Assembly (NCBI GenBank): GCA_916610825.1
Contig: OU744453.1
Span: 15,379,807 to 15,443,806 of the forward strand
Direction: 5' to 3'
DNA: 64,000 nucleotides
Source: Haliclystus octoradiatus
Lineage: Eukaryota > Cnidaria > Staurozoa > Stauromedusae > Haliclystidae
The notes beneath the pieces were generated by a model. It saw only the letters and a program-made list of their open reading frames with translations, had not been told where the DNA came from and did not search any database. Within the stretch, counting starts at the first letter, position 1, and every line of letters starts with the position of its first letter. Below, one piece after another: positions 23,680-34,800 of the stretch. The translations under genes were made by a program, and so were the position numbers.

Positions 23680-24348
23680 CATAGACGTCAAATCTTTTAC
23701 TCAAAAAGTGACCTTTTTCAACTGGTATATAACGGGACTGGAAATGATCTAGATTCAATCAGTTACTAACTTGGACCCAATCCCAAGAAAAAAATTCTGA
23801 AAAAGTGCGTACCTAAACTAGTCCCAGGCCCTTTTGTCAAAATTAAGTAGGTCATCTAGAAACACAAACGTGTAAATTTTGTTTCAACCGATTTTCAAAA
23901 TTCTTTTTGAATCTGGAACCTTGGTACATTTACTACAAATCTACCGCGAGCTTTTTAAATATAATGAAAAATAAAAAAGTTATGACAACAAATATTAGTC
24001 AAACAAAAACGCTGAACAACACGTCGTGCAGTTTCAAAGTTGAATAACTTTTTATTTTTCATTTTATTTAAAAAGCTCGCGATAGATTTGTAGTAAATGT
24101 ACCAAGGTACCAGATGCAAAAAGAATTTTGAAAATCGGTTGAAACAGAATTTACACGTTTGTGTTTCTAGATGACCTACTTAATTTTGACTAAGGGCCTG
24201 GGACTAGTTTAGGTACGCACTTTTTCAGAATTTTTTTCTTGGGATTGGGTCCAAGTTAGTAACTGATTGAATCTAGATCATTTCCAGTCCCGTTATATAC
24301 CAGTTGAAAAAGGTCACTTTTGGGGTAAAAGATTTGACGACTATGCTT
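23680..24348. mobile_element. Long foldback element (~315-bp arms, ~50-bp loop)
   Basis: The left arm (from GCATAGACGTCAAATC) and the right arm (ending GATTTGACGACTATGC) are inverted copies with few differences over about 315 bp, separated by a short centre around 23990-24048. GCAGGTATA flanks both sides, a possible 9-bp target duplication as in Mutator-like elements. It has split an older interspersed repeat (23270-24510). No coding capacity was found. Confidence 0.85.
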
Positions 24349-24579
24349 GCAGGTATAGGTCTATAACAGCACACGTGCGGGTATAGACCTATACCTGCAC
24401 GCTTTTAGTGGTTGCCTGGAATCTCGTGGGTTGTCTTGATATAACTGCTAAACACGTGGTACAAATCCACCAATCGTGACTCGAGTTTTTTTCAAGTGAT
24501 TATTAAACATAGTTATGCAGCGTACAGCAAAAGAATGACAATTTTAATAAGAAACATCAGTGAAAGGCCGTGCCTTGAA

Positions 24580-24900
24580 AATGTTGAATAATGATGAATC
24601 CATTTCTATTAAATTATTGATGATTTTAAAGTAAAGGATTGAATCCGGGATTGAATCCGAATGCAGTCGTCTTTTCTCTAAACTATGTAGATTTAAATTG
24701 ATTAAACGTTCTTCATAACTTAGCTCTGATTCAGGATGAATGGTATATTATAATATTCTCTTGGTATATTTTCGTTGAATTGCTTCAATTAATTCGATAT
24801 CTTTGACGTATGCTGGAGACCAAATTTGGGACTCATACTCAAGTATGGGACGCACAAATGTATAAAACAGATATTGGAGATCGTTGTCAATTCTTCCTTA
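24580..24900 (-). pseudogene. LINE reverse-transcriptase 3' relic
   Basis: On the minus strand a broken frame reads as the C-terminal end of a non-LTR retrotransposon pol. It has a FVRPILEY-type motif, then WSPAY, an IEAIQRKYTKRIL block and a YEERLINLNLHSLEKRR block, with at least one stop. Only about 100 codons remain. The upstream part (24904-24990) has open sequence with splice-like borders but no recognisable RT motif. Confidence 0.7.
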
Positions 24901-25249
24901 GTCTTACCCCGGGTGTCGGTGTTTGTAGTGTCCCCGGCTTTCTCTTCTGAACGTAGAATATGTAATTCTGTTGTGAATACAATCTGAAATAATGAACTTT
25001 ATAGAAATATGTTCCATATAGTAAGATAACAAATGATTGCGGCAATGAATGGAAGAAATACATTCTTGCCCACTATATTGCTTGTAAATAGCTATTCTTT
25101 TAACAAAGCTATGTAAATAATACTTTTGTGTATCATCACTTGAAAAAATTGAAAAGATGAGACACTCATATATTAATCGTTCTATTTTATCTCTGCATGA
25201 TACAGACTGATATGTGTTCAAGCCAAAAAAGCAATATGATTTCAATAAT

Positions 25250-26040
25250 TTTCATCTGGGTGGAGTTTGAGCCAAATTTTTCAAAGTTATATGGTATAGC
25301 ATACCAATGTCATCATATCGGAGAAGGAAGTATATATAGCTGATTAATTACCAAAGGTAAATATATTAAGTGGGTTTGTAATGCTAAGATAAATAATTCA
25401 TATCATGGCTAAAATACATTGATATAGAATCATATACCGTGAAGTTTCATGTCAATTGACTTTTTAAGTCCAATTTGTAATTGATTAAATGTAATTGTGA
25501 TAATGGTTAGTATATATCGATACACTAAAAATAATCGTTGGTGGTACTGGTAGCTGTGAAGGATGTTATGATAAAATGAATTCAAACCAGCTAATTTAAG
25601 TTTCCTTAATGTATAGAATGATAATCTTGTTCGCAGTTAATCGTCAGTTTTTTATTTAGGCCTGTTTATTATTATTTAGGCTTTTCGCAATAAAACATTT
25701 AGCAATAATTCTATTGAATTATCTCGAATCAGAACAATGAAACTTTTGAACTCGACAAGTAGCTTATTGCAATAAAATTACATCTCAAATCATACGCTAC
25801 AATGACATACTGATTATTAATCTCGGGTGACCTAATTATGGCTATGTCGGGGGATTATATATTTATGACAAACTGAAAATTACCAATAACATATTATGCA
25901 ACAACGAGAACTCGAATTCTCGTATATCGAGTACACAAGTGCGGACATTCTGATAACTTACAATATTTATACATAACTTTATTGGCGGCAAAACATCAAT
26001 AGAGTGATCGATGCAGATATACAGAGCAGTTGAGTAACAG
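25250..26040. other. Spacer upstream of TSP1 gene A
   Basis: AT-rich with no recognised gene or repeat. Around 26000-26060 it contains AGTCTTTGACTTT, a word also found (inverted) in the gene B promoter region and at 51565-51714. Confidence 0.35.
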
Positions 26041-26076
26041 AGACAAAGTTTAGTCTTTGACTTTATTGCTAATGTT

Positions 26077-26102
26077 TATATATATATATATATATATATA
26101 TT
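26077..26102. repeat. (TA)n microsatellite
   Basis: Twelve or so uninterrupted TA units about 465 bp upstream of the ATG of gene A. Confidence 0.95.
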
Positions 26103-26567
26103 ATACATATAATTGTACTTACTTTCATAACTGTCCAGTTTTTTTTAATCGAAATGGAACTTTGACTGCTGAGAATAAACAAATAATTTTTCAACAAATA
26201 ATATCACGACATTTTTATATTTCTGCATTGCAATTTATTTGCCTGTGGAGCCGATTTCAACAATCAGAGCATCAAAATATCACCAGAAGTTCTTACTATT
26301 TACTCACATTTATACCAAGTTAAATAACTTAGATTTTATTCCAGAAACATATCAGATTACATTGTTACATTACACCGATGCGTTATTCGTGGCGGATAAC
26401 CCTCACTTATTTTCTACAGATGAACGTCAGTCATTTATGTCATTTTCAAAATATTATTTTTTAAATTTTTTTTTATAAAAATTCATCTTTATTTCTACAA
26501 ATAATAATTATGATTGAAATAATTAGTTTTTATTTTATTTCCCATAGATTTATTGGGTCTACAAGTC

Positions 26568-29500
26568 ATGTATCAATGTTATTGTTTATTATTGGTCGTT
26601 GTCTGCGTTGTTATCAGTTCTGAGGCACACCCCTACCAAGGTAGGAATTACAACTTGACTATCGTTTCTGGCGACTAATCAGTTATTGATAAATTGAGTA
26701 TTAAACGTCTTAAATGTCAGTACACCAACGTTTGTTAGACATGAGTTCGATTACTGATGATATGAAGAATCTCCAGATAGATAAGAAGGGATATTACATC
26801 ACTTACGTGAGTGGTTACCGATATTTAATAATCATTTGAAAAAAAACGCGAGTCGTCATTGACAGATTTGTGTCACGCGATTTGCAATTATGTCACGCAT
26901 ACCCACACGATCTATACCCGACAGTTTCAACAGCTTGGAGAACTGGTGTTTTGAATATGGCGAAGAGCTGCGACTAATTTATTAACTGTTCTGAACTTCA
27001 AATCAAATGTACTCTGTAATAAAAATATTCAACTTGGAAAATTCAAGCAAAGTATCAGCTTACTCGACCTCCAAGTTTACATTATTAATTAGATTTTGCT
27101 GTTAGAGAACGAGTGGGTCTAAATCTAAGTGACCCATGAGCAAGAGTGATCATTTTAATAATCATGTAACATAACCTTTGCTTAGAACATCAATTATCTC
27201 TAATCAATTTCCCCACAAATAAAATTTGTTTTTTTAACTTAATGGGTCATGAATTTTTCATTAAAAACAATTTGAATGAAATTCCAACAAATATCATTTC
27301 AAACAGATGCAGATTTTATCATCCCGTTTTTCCTAGAGAAATGTAAGAAAATACCTCTGAAAAAAGCTCCGAGAGAGCATATTGTAGGAGAATTATCACG
27401 TGACTGCATTGATCACCTGATCACCTGACGAATTCATAAGCTTCAATTATTATATAGTCAAAGTAATCTTTCAGATGTATACATTTCTGAACAATTAAAA
27501 TAAACAAGCTACTTCATGGTTTGATTATCGTGTATGGTTTTATACACTTGCTGCAAAATAATGTCAAATTCCTTCAAATCGCAGACCCTTGTCTGTTCGT
27601 TTGACATTCTATCGCAAGAAACCGCATGTGCTCATCAAACATGGAGTAATCTGTATAGAGTCTGTGTATCATGATCATCACTGGGGACATATACTGAGAA
27701 TAAAATGCATGTTATTGATATTATTATTATTATTCTACCTCTTCTAGCAAATTATCATGCGCCATACTATAAGCAACAACTTGGACATCATCAATTAAAA
27801 TGCGTATGCGTTCAGTGTACGACATGGGCAAGTTGGGGTGATTGGCAGTCTTGTACTGGTCCACACTATAACTTGGTGCAGCAGAGAGTGCGGCATTGTC
27901 CACAGAACACATGTCCATTTTGCCCAGAACACGATCGAATGAGGAAACAAATACGCAAATGTCAAATACCACATGGTAAGATCATGTCATTTATTTTTGT
28001 TATTGATGAAATATGAACGTAACTCTACAGTGTCAAAGGCAAATCATCTGTTACTGTTGAAGGCTATCTCGACACAAATGTTTGCGTAATTTCGCGGTAA
28101 CAGATTATTTGTATTGCTTTGCCAGTAGACGTACATAAGTCGCAGACGGACCACAAATAATTTATTTACAAACAGACACTACTATTAATATGGATCAATG
28201 CTATTAATACTATAAATTTAAAAGACTACTATGAGTGATGATTTAATAGGAATGTAACTCTATACAATGTCAAAGGCTGAAAATATTAAACACTCAATTA
28301 AGATGAGTGAATTTCAATATTTCTCAGTTAATAATATGAAGCATTTCATGGCATCCAACAATAAAATGCACATATCCCTCAATGCTAACAAAACTGACCA
28401 GCCTTGAGTTCAATGCAAAGTTTCCATCAAGCATTTTTGAGCGTTCAATAACGCTCTGAACTTGACCTGACCACTAAAGAATCAATTGAACTAGTGATAG
28501 TTAACCAGGTTTCATACAATATTAAAGCCAAAAGGTCCTTGTATTTTGAACGTAAAATACTATGCATTATTAGTAAACATAACAAAATAGCGGTACCCTG
28601 TTACAAATTTCCTTCATTGCCGTTTGGATTGGAAGTTGTCAGTCATTGATTATTATTTTCATTATTTTAGAACAATGTTCATCATTTAGTATTTGGTCTG
28701 ATTGCACAGTACCGTGTGGTGGCACTGGACAACGAATACGAGAGAAAGTTTGTGTGACACCTAATGAAAATCCAACAACTTTGTCTACAACAGTAATTAA
28801 ATCAGAAACGTCCGATTGTCACATGGGTGATTGTCCAGGTGTAGTGTTTTTGTAATTTACCTTTATTTCGTAATTTACAATTAATATGTTATGCAATAGA
28901 GGGGAATCACATTCCTATATTGTGACAGTCTATACCATTACTATAGTGTAACCAACTTATGTGCAATTCGGATAAATGAAATTCCCGCTTATCTGCAACC
29001 TGGTTTTGAAATCCGTTAAATAATTTTTTGGTCTAGTCCTTGGTAAACAATTTCGGATAACTGCAAATTCGGATAAATGCAATGAAAACCGTTAGAAATT
29101 TTGACTTGTACTTAAGCGGGTTACACTGTAGTGAATACAACCACGTGCGCTATAATATGATCATTTTCATGGGAACGACAGACTGAAAAGCAGCCACATA
29201 AAAATCTATGAAAAATTACAATGAGATACACTGCATATAAAAGTTACATACGGAGAATATACATCTTGTGAACTGATAAGGAATCAATTGTATAAATGGA
29301 AATCATTGACTTGCCCAAGTCTCATTTTTACTATGACGATTTTGATATGTTGGTAAGTGAGACTTGTGTCCTTTGGCAATTCTATTGTTTTAGAAAACAA
29401 AGAAACCGCCAACAAAATCTCGTCGATGACGTAGTTTTATCTGAGTATTCCAGGGTGTCAACAGTCAATTCTAAACTATATTGGCTGTTCCGTGTTTTCT

Positions 29501-30204
29501 TGCCTTTGTGATGAAATGATGCAGCAGATAATTCCATTTTTGATGCATTCAAATGCATAATAAAATTGACCTGTTAAATATTGATTAAAACAGTGAATGA
29601 TCATGGGCTCGATAAATGTCGGCATAATGAACAGGCGGACCTCGGTCACTATCAACCGATATTTACCTCGCATGCGATCATTAACTGTTACTTATCAAAC
29701 ATGTCATTCTCTTTCACAGATTTCAAACTGGTTCAAGCTTCATTTACGTGTATATCAGCCGACAACGGTGCTGGAGATTCACAAGGGCCATTTGTGTTTG
29801 GTCTTGAAAGCGGAAAATATAGAATAAAATTGGTTCATTATAGTGATGGCGTTTCTTGCTCTAGTGCAAATGTAAATTGGCCTTTTGGTTGCTCTGTTAA
29901 TGACGATAACCGATTGTTAATTGCAGCAGAAAACAGCGTTCAGCCTGCAAGCATTATTTCGAAGGAACAATTCACGGGAGATGGATCTAATGGGGCCATA
30001 TTAAACTCCATTCAAACGGATGAATATTTTGATTTTATAAATGGCGACACTTATGATATTTGGTATGATGAAGCCTACGAGTTAACTACAGGAGGTGATA
30101 ACTCTGGAGAAACATGTGTTCGTGTATTTGCACAAGAATATCCACATCCAGTTCAAAAGTCTTCTCACAAAGCATATCCTAAAAACATGGGACATTATGG
30201 TTAA
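26568..30204 (+). CDS. Gene A: secreted protein with two TSP1-like modules and a lectin-like C-terminal domain (4 exons, 317 aa)
   Basis: Exons: 26568-26640 (signal peptide, MYQCYCLLLVVVCVV), 27748-27975, 28671-28838 and 29720-30204 (TAA). Every intron is phase 1 and the parts sum to 954 nt. Exon 2 encodes a Cys-rich TSP1-like module with the W..W..W pattern (TTWASWGDWQSC). Exon 3 encodes a canonical TSP1 module (IWSDCTVPCGGTGQR...C...DC). TSP1 repeats usually bind matrix glycans or proteins. Exon 4 is a single-exon domain of about 160 residues with SGKYRIKLVH, WPFGCSVNDDNRLL, DIWYDEAY and GGDNSGE. The WYDE...DNSG spacing resembles the Ca2+/sugar loop of PA-IL-like beta-sandwich lectins, which is an inference. 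Gene B, 6.3 kb downstream, is a paralogue with identical exon plan. An ATG at 27705 in intron 1 opens a hydrophobic stretch in frame with exon 2 and could be an alternative start. Confidence 0.88.
26800..27330. repeat. Interspersed repeat shared with 23.3-24.5 kb and 34.8-36.4 kb
   Basis: Shared words include TTAATAATCA(C/T)TTGAAAAAA, TTTTGAA(A/T)ATGGCGA, AACGAGTGGGTCTAAAT and AATAATCATGTAACATAACC. Orientation and order differ between copies, indicating rearrangement. This copy fills intron 1 of gene A. The third copy ends right upstream of the gene B promoter. Confidence 0.6.
28944..29128. mobile_element. TA-flanked MITE (CAGTGTAACC family), copy 2
   Basis: 185 bp, the same length and internal order as 18757-18941, flanked by TA. 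The first base of the left end has changed. It lies in intron 3 of gene A, within sequence whose flanks also occur, without the MITE, at 43858-43995. Confidence 0.85.
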
Positions 30205-30467
30205 ATATGCATGAGAAGAAAATGTATCAACAATATTTTCACTTTTAATTGATATATGATGCAGAATATCATTTAGTTTCTCATTGCTTTCTATTCTGAG
30301 TGACTGCATTTCTCGTCAATTTTACTGACCAACGTTGAGGGAATCCGATGTACTGTACCTATATAATAATGTCGCCAATTTATAACTAAAATTCACTGCA
30401 GGAGATCTTAGATATTAATAAGTGATGTTCTAGGGGCAATGGTCATCTTTTCCTTGTATTTGCATCG

Positions 30468-30473
30468 AATAAA
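30468..30473 (+). terminator. Polyadenylation signal of gene A
   Basis: The first AATAAA after the gene A stop codon, about 265 bases downstream. Confidence 0.6.
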
Positions 30474-30499
30474 GAACTCCCAAAAATAATAATATATAT

Positions 30500-31040
30500 T
30501 GAATACAAGTATAATTGAAAAGACGAATATCAGTACTTGTCATAGGGATCCTAATTATTAATGTAATGCTTTACATTGGATTATATATGCATGTAAGAGA
30601 GGTAACCTCAAAAGGAGGATACGCTAAAATTCAGCTATTTTGGATAGAGAGGCTGATGATTAATTCACTACACATCTGTATCTGTACCATTTTAGTGTCT
30701 AGTCCATGGATTCAAGGGTATTCGTTCGTTTCATTTTATAGCAAAATATTGGTAAATAGTTTTAGAAATTTGAAAAAACAGAAGCAAGAAATTATTAGAA
30801 TTTGATACTCATGCATTATTTTCAAATTTTTATTCACTTTTATTCTAGGTGTCCATACTTCTCTTTTTGATTAAATCATAAAACTAAGAAAAAGTTATAT
30901 TCCTTTTGATTTTCATGGAGTATATCTCACTCATATACTTCTGAAAATTACAAAACAACATTTACTGAAATAAATATTCTTTATACACACAAATAGAAAG
31001 TTAAAACACTGTGTAGCCTAAATCTGAGTTTTCCCAATAT
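30500..31040. other. Intergenic spacer after gene A
   Basis: A 96-codon plus-strand open frame here is hydrophobic and isoleucine-rich, as expected of AT-rich noise. It has no supporting motif. Nothing else recognised. Confidence 0.35.
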
Positions 31041-31043
31041 AAT

Positions 31044-31590
31044 TGCCCAGGGTGTAGCTCCCATTTGACGGCTATACAGAGAAGTACCACTTTTTTAAGG
31101 ATCCATATTCCAGCTGAGAAAACCTTTTTGGGTATGAGATTACAAATTTAGGAACTTTTTAGCATCCTATTTTTGACATTTTCAAGAATTTTGAAAATAT
31201 TTTGCATCATTTTTGTATATTTACTTAAAATCAATCAACCTGCAGGAGCTTTTTGGGTAGCACCTGTGGTGGTAGCTGTGTTTATAACTGTGAATGTAAT
31301 TATCGATCTGTTCTGTCTTGTATATGTGAAGTTGTAATTCTATGTATAATTAGCGTCATCACCTTATGTAATTCCTGTAATCTATCTATGTGTAATTTGA
31401 ATAATAAACTGGTTCCAGTTTGACCGTCGTCGTGTTCACTGGGACTCAGAGTCGTTTATAGCAGATCCTGCTATACGACAGCACCAACAGAATTTTTGGA
31501 ACTTCTTGTGTACTTCACCTTTTTCCAAATCGGCACCCCCCCCCCCGTACCTGAAGAGCTGGAGCTACCCCCCCCCGTATAATTGACTAT
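31044..31590 (+). repeat. GGGGTAACTCC-family element, copy 4, split by a solo LTR
   Basis: The family order is clear: TAGCTCCCATTTGACGGCTATAC, then GGATCCATATTCCAGCTGAG, TTTACTTAAAATCAATCAACC and GTAGCACC. It is interrupted at 31265-31480 and resumes with GCACCAACAGAATTTTTGG to GAAGAGCTGGAGCTACCCCCCC. Confidence 0.8.
31265..31480 (+). mobile_element. Solo LTR (216 bp)
   Basis: The insertion starts TGTGGTGGTAGC and ends GCTATACGACA, the TG...CA borders of an LTR. GCACC is duplicated on each side (31260-31264 and 31481-31485). It contains AATAAA near 31401. No internal retrotransposon sequence remains, so it is best explained by recombination between two LTRs. Its sequence is unrelated to the Gypsy LTR at 6803. 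Confidence 0.85.
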
Positions 31591-31681
31591 CTGATTTTGT
31601 CTTACTCGGCTTAGTAAATGTTTAATCGTTTTTGTCTAGTAATTTTGTTGGGACAGTAAAGTTGCGAAATGAACGTATTTA

Positions 31682-31936
31682 TTACTGAGCTTTTGAGATT
31701 CCAAGCAGTCCAACACGAGGGAGATGCGATTGTTCGTTTGCCTTGGTTTTGCTGGTTTTCACGGTTGAAATGATTTCTCGTACGTCGCTCCAGAGCTCCC
31801 TGATCAACAACTGAGTGTTTTTTAGTTTAATGCTAAGTGTTTTAGTGCAATAGCAACTACTCATTTTCCTAAGCTCTGATTCTTGATTTATATATTTACT
31901 ATATCTCCTTCGTTTAAGGTAGAATTGATTTTGCAA
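31682..31936 (-). pseudogene. Orphan open frame, possible terminal exon or retrocopy fragment
   Basis: Minus-strand frame with a lysine/serine-rich soluble composition (includes LIRELWSDVREII and SHLPRVGLLG). The stop is overlapped at once by CAGTAATAAA. An internal ATG at MSSCYCT would give 60 residues. Family unknown. Composition is more protein-like than the surrounding noise, but no upstream exon could be joined. Confidence 0.25.
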
Positions 31937-31989
31937 AATGTCAAGAAAACTGGAACTACGAAGAAAACAATCACATCTCCCCCGTGCTT

Positions 31990-33070
31990 GACTGTTTGGA
32001 ATTTCATTTCAAACGTTATACTGCAAGTGTCTTCAAATTGACGATTTGTGTAAAATGCCTGATCAAAAACATGAAATTTGAGGCGTGAAATATATTTACA
32101 TGATTCATTTTCATAAAATTACTTCATACTATATACGTACTTCATAGAGGTAAGATAAATGTCTGCCCTTTTAAAAATACGTAAAATTGCAGTATTGAGT
32201 TTACGGTATCTATCTTAGTTCTAATTATAATATCTTGCCTATATTCAATCAGTTATAAAACAGCAATCAACCAAATACATAAAATCACCGTCTAATCCAA
32301 AGCTTTCCCTGCTATTCCCGGCTATTCCATAATTTTATAGGAATTATAGGTATTAGATCGGATGGATCCCTGTAGTTTTCCTTGAATTTCAACTTCATAG
32401 ATACCATCCTGGGGAGTCTACTATTATGGGTATTTGTTTACCATTGAATATTCCATTATTCAGTCGAATCAGATCAAAATGAAGAGACGACAGCTATTGA
32501 ATTAAACAAAAGCATTCTATTGGCGCTCGTTTTATTTATCGCTCTTTTTTATCTCAGCATGGGATATTTTCATTATTGCAATTATATATATTATGAAGGC
32601 ATCAATCGAATATTAGGAAAAAAATAGCAAAGGTGAATGAGCATAGGCTATACATATATTAATATATACGGTTGTAATTACTGGAATTTCATCTAATTTA
32701 TGGTCAGGTATGTACTATGTAATTTGAAGAAATAAACAGAATAGTTTAACAGGCAAGAATTAGTAGACCAATGTGCATAAGCACACACCAACATTGGCTT
32801 TAATGATGTGTATGGTCCTGTGTATTGTTCATGAGATATGGAGATATATAACGTCATTTTATTAATCGATGTGTTCACATTCGTTTCAATATGAGCATTA
32901 AAGTAATACAACTATAAGTATGATATATCATTACCATTATCATATATCATACCATGTATCATATATAAACGTCACCAATTGGTTCTACCTTTTGTCATCG
33001 TGTTATCAATGTTTGGAACTCATTGGCTGATAGCGTTGTGACAGCAAAACATCCAATCAATTTTAGCAAT
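31990..33070. other. Intergenic spacer
   Basis: AT-rich with a few short palindromes such as the ATATCAT(ACC) runs near 32920-32965. No gene seen. Confidence 0.35.
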
Positions 33071-33076
33071 TGATTT

Positions 33077-33385
33077 CCGGGGGGGGGGGGTAACTCCAGC
33101 TCTTTAGGGACGGGGAGGTGCCATTTTGGAAAAAGGTCAAGTACCCTAAAAGTTCCAAAAATTCTGTTGATGCTACCCAAAAAGTTCTAGCAGGTTGATT
33201 GATTTTAAGTAAATACACAAAAATGATGCAATTTTTTTCAAAAATTCTTGAAAAAGTCAAAAGTAGGATACCAAAAAGCTCCAAAATTTGAAATCTCACA
33301 CCCAAAAAGTTTTTCTCAGCTGGAATATGGACCCCATAAAAGTGACAGGTCCCCGTATAGCCGTCCTAGTGGTGTTACCCCACGG
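33077..33385 (-). repeat. GGGGTAACTCC-family element, copy 5
   Basis: From a G10 run plus TAACTCCAGCTCTTTAGG to GTCCTAGTGGTGTTACCCC, with all family landmarks in order. Confidence 0.8.
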
Positions 33386-33489
33386 GAATCGATTATCAAA
33401 GGTTGACATATTGCAAAAAAATATATCTTTGTTTAACTTTGAACAATATATTAATATATTTGATTATTCATATTCATCATGCATAAAGC

Positions 33490-34800
33490 ATTTGTAGGCT
33501 CTATTTAAGTGGAAGTAGTACTTCCCATTATTTGCCTGTCAAATTTTTTACACCATTTAATTTTTTGACAAGTATATTCTATTCCATACGTTTGTAACGG
33601 TTTCTGATTTAAATCAATACACGTAAGAGCTAATATGATTGTGGATTGCAAAAAAATTATAATAAATATGAGATATCCCTTTCGGCTTGTACAGAATAAT
33701 TTATGTTGAATTTACGATGACTTAATTATTATATTACCTACTTGAAATTCATAACAAGATAGAGAGGATTCTTTAATTACAAACAGCTGCCACATTGAGC
33801 TTTTTCATAGACCTATACCAGGGGAGGGTGCAGGGTTTTTTCTGAGCAAGACTAACTTTAGAGGTTTATTCCCAGGGAATTATTGGTAGGCGTTCGGTGG
33901 TTTCTCCCCTCTAAAATGTTTGTAAACTGCACGTCTTGAGGGGCTCTTTGGTGTATTTCAGAACGTATTATTAAAAAAATATAACAAGACACTCTACTAG
34001 TATTGGAGTTGATAATTCATTAAATTGAAAGGCTGGAAAAGTTAATTAGCTACAGGAGGATTTTAATTTTTAATTTTTTGATGAATATACCATTTGTACG
34101 CAAATCATATAGTTCTTGTCATGTCATACATTACTTCACCAAAGCAAAATAGAGAATACAAGTGTCTACACAATTGAGCTAACCCAAGAGAAATGCTACT
34201 AACTCATTGAAATTAATTTATTTCAAAGCAACCGAATGCTCATGTTTACTGCCTCCAGCGTTGGTCTTGATTATTCTTCGACGTAAGAGCAGAAGGGATA
34301 AAAATGCATGGTCTATAATTGTATTTTGTTCATAAAGTAGATGATACAACGTTGCTAGCGCATCATTTTATTTGCTGAATTCTTACAAGGTCCTGATGTA
34401 GACTAGCAGAATAGTGGGACTTGGGCCTGGGCCAAGTTAGTGTGGTATAGCAATACAACATTTTCTTTGAATAATTCTCGAGGGACTCATTTGGAACCTG
34501 TAAAAAACTCTATAGCGCCATGCACACATTTTATCCGTAGAACATTGTGTAATAATATTTACATGCGTAATGCAGCCTTCTGCTTGTTTTCAGATGAAAA
34601 TATTCAGTAATTTGTCTCACTTTCAAAGTATTTTGGAGCTACTTGAAGTTCAAATTATCATTTGGCAAGACAATAAATTATTGCAGACCTATTCAATTTC
34701 AGGATTGAAAAAAGAAATTGAACTCACATCATAAACCCTTCGTAGTTGCAGACTCGATATTAACCCGTATTAATATATTAATTTTATTATTAGATATTAA
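33490..34800. other. Intergenic spacer upstream of the gene B repeat block
   Basis: No exon or repeat end was recognised in this AT-rich stretch. Confidence 0.35.

Noticed and set aside
24904..24990. Minus-strand exon-like piece (acceptor TTATTTCAG, donor CGGG|GTAAGA)
   Set aside because: About 80 bp with no recognisable motif, next to a LINE relic, and no partner exon in matching phase.
27705..27747. Alternative start of gene A giving a hydrophobic N-terminus directly on exon 2
   Set aside because: A signal exon at 26568-26640 joins in phase to the acceptor at 27747, as in paralogue B. The hydrophobic run is a TTATTATTATT repeat. Kept only as a possible minor start.
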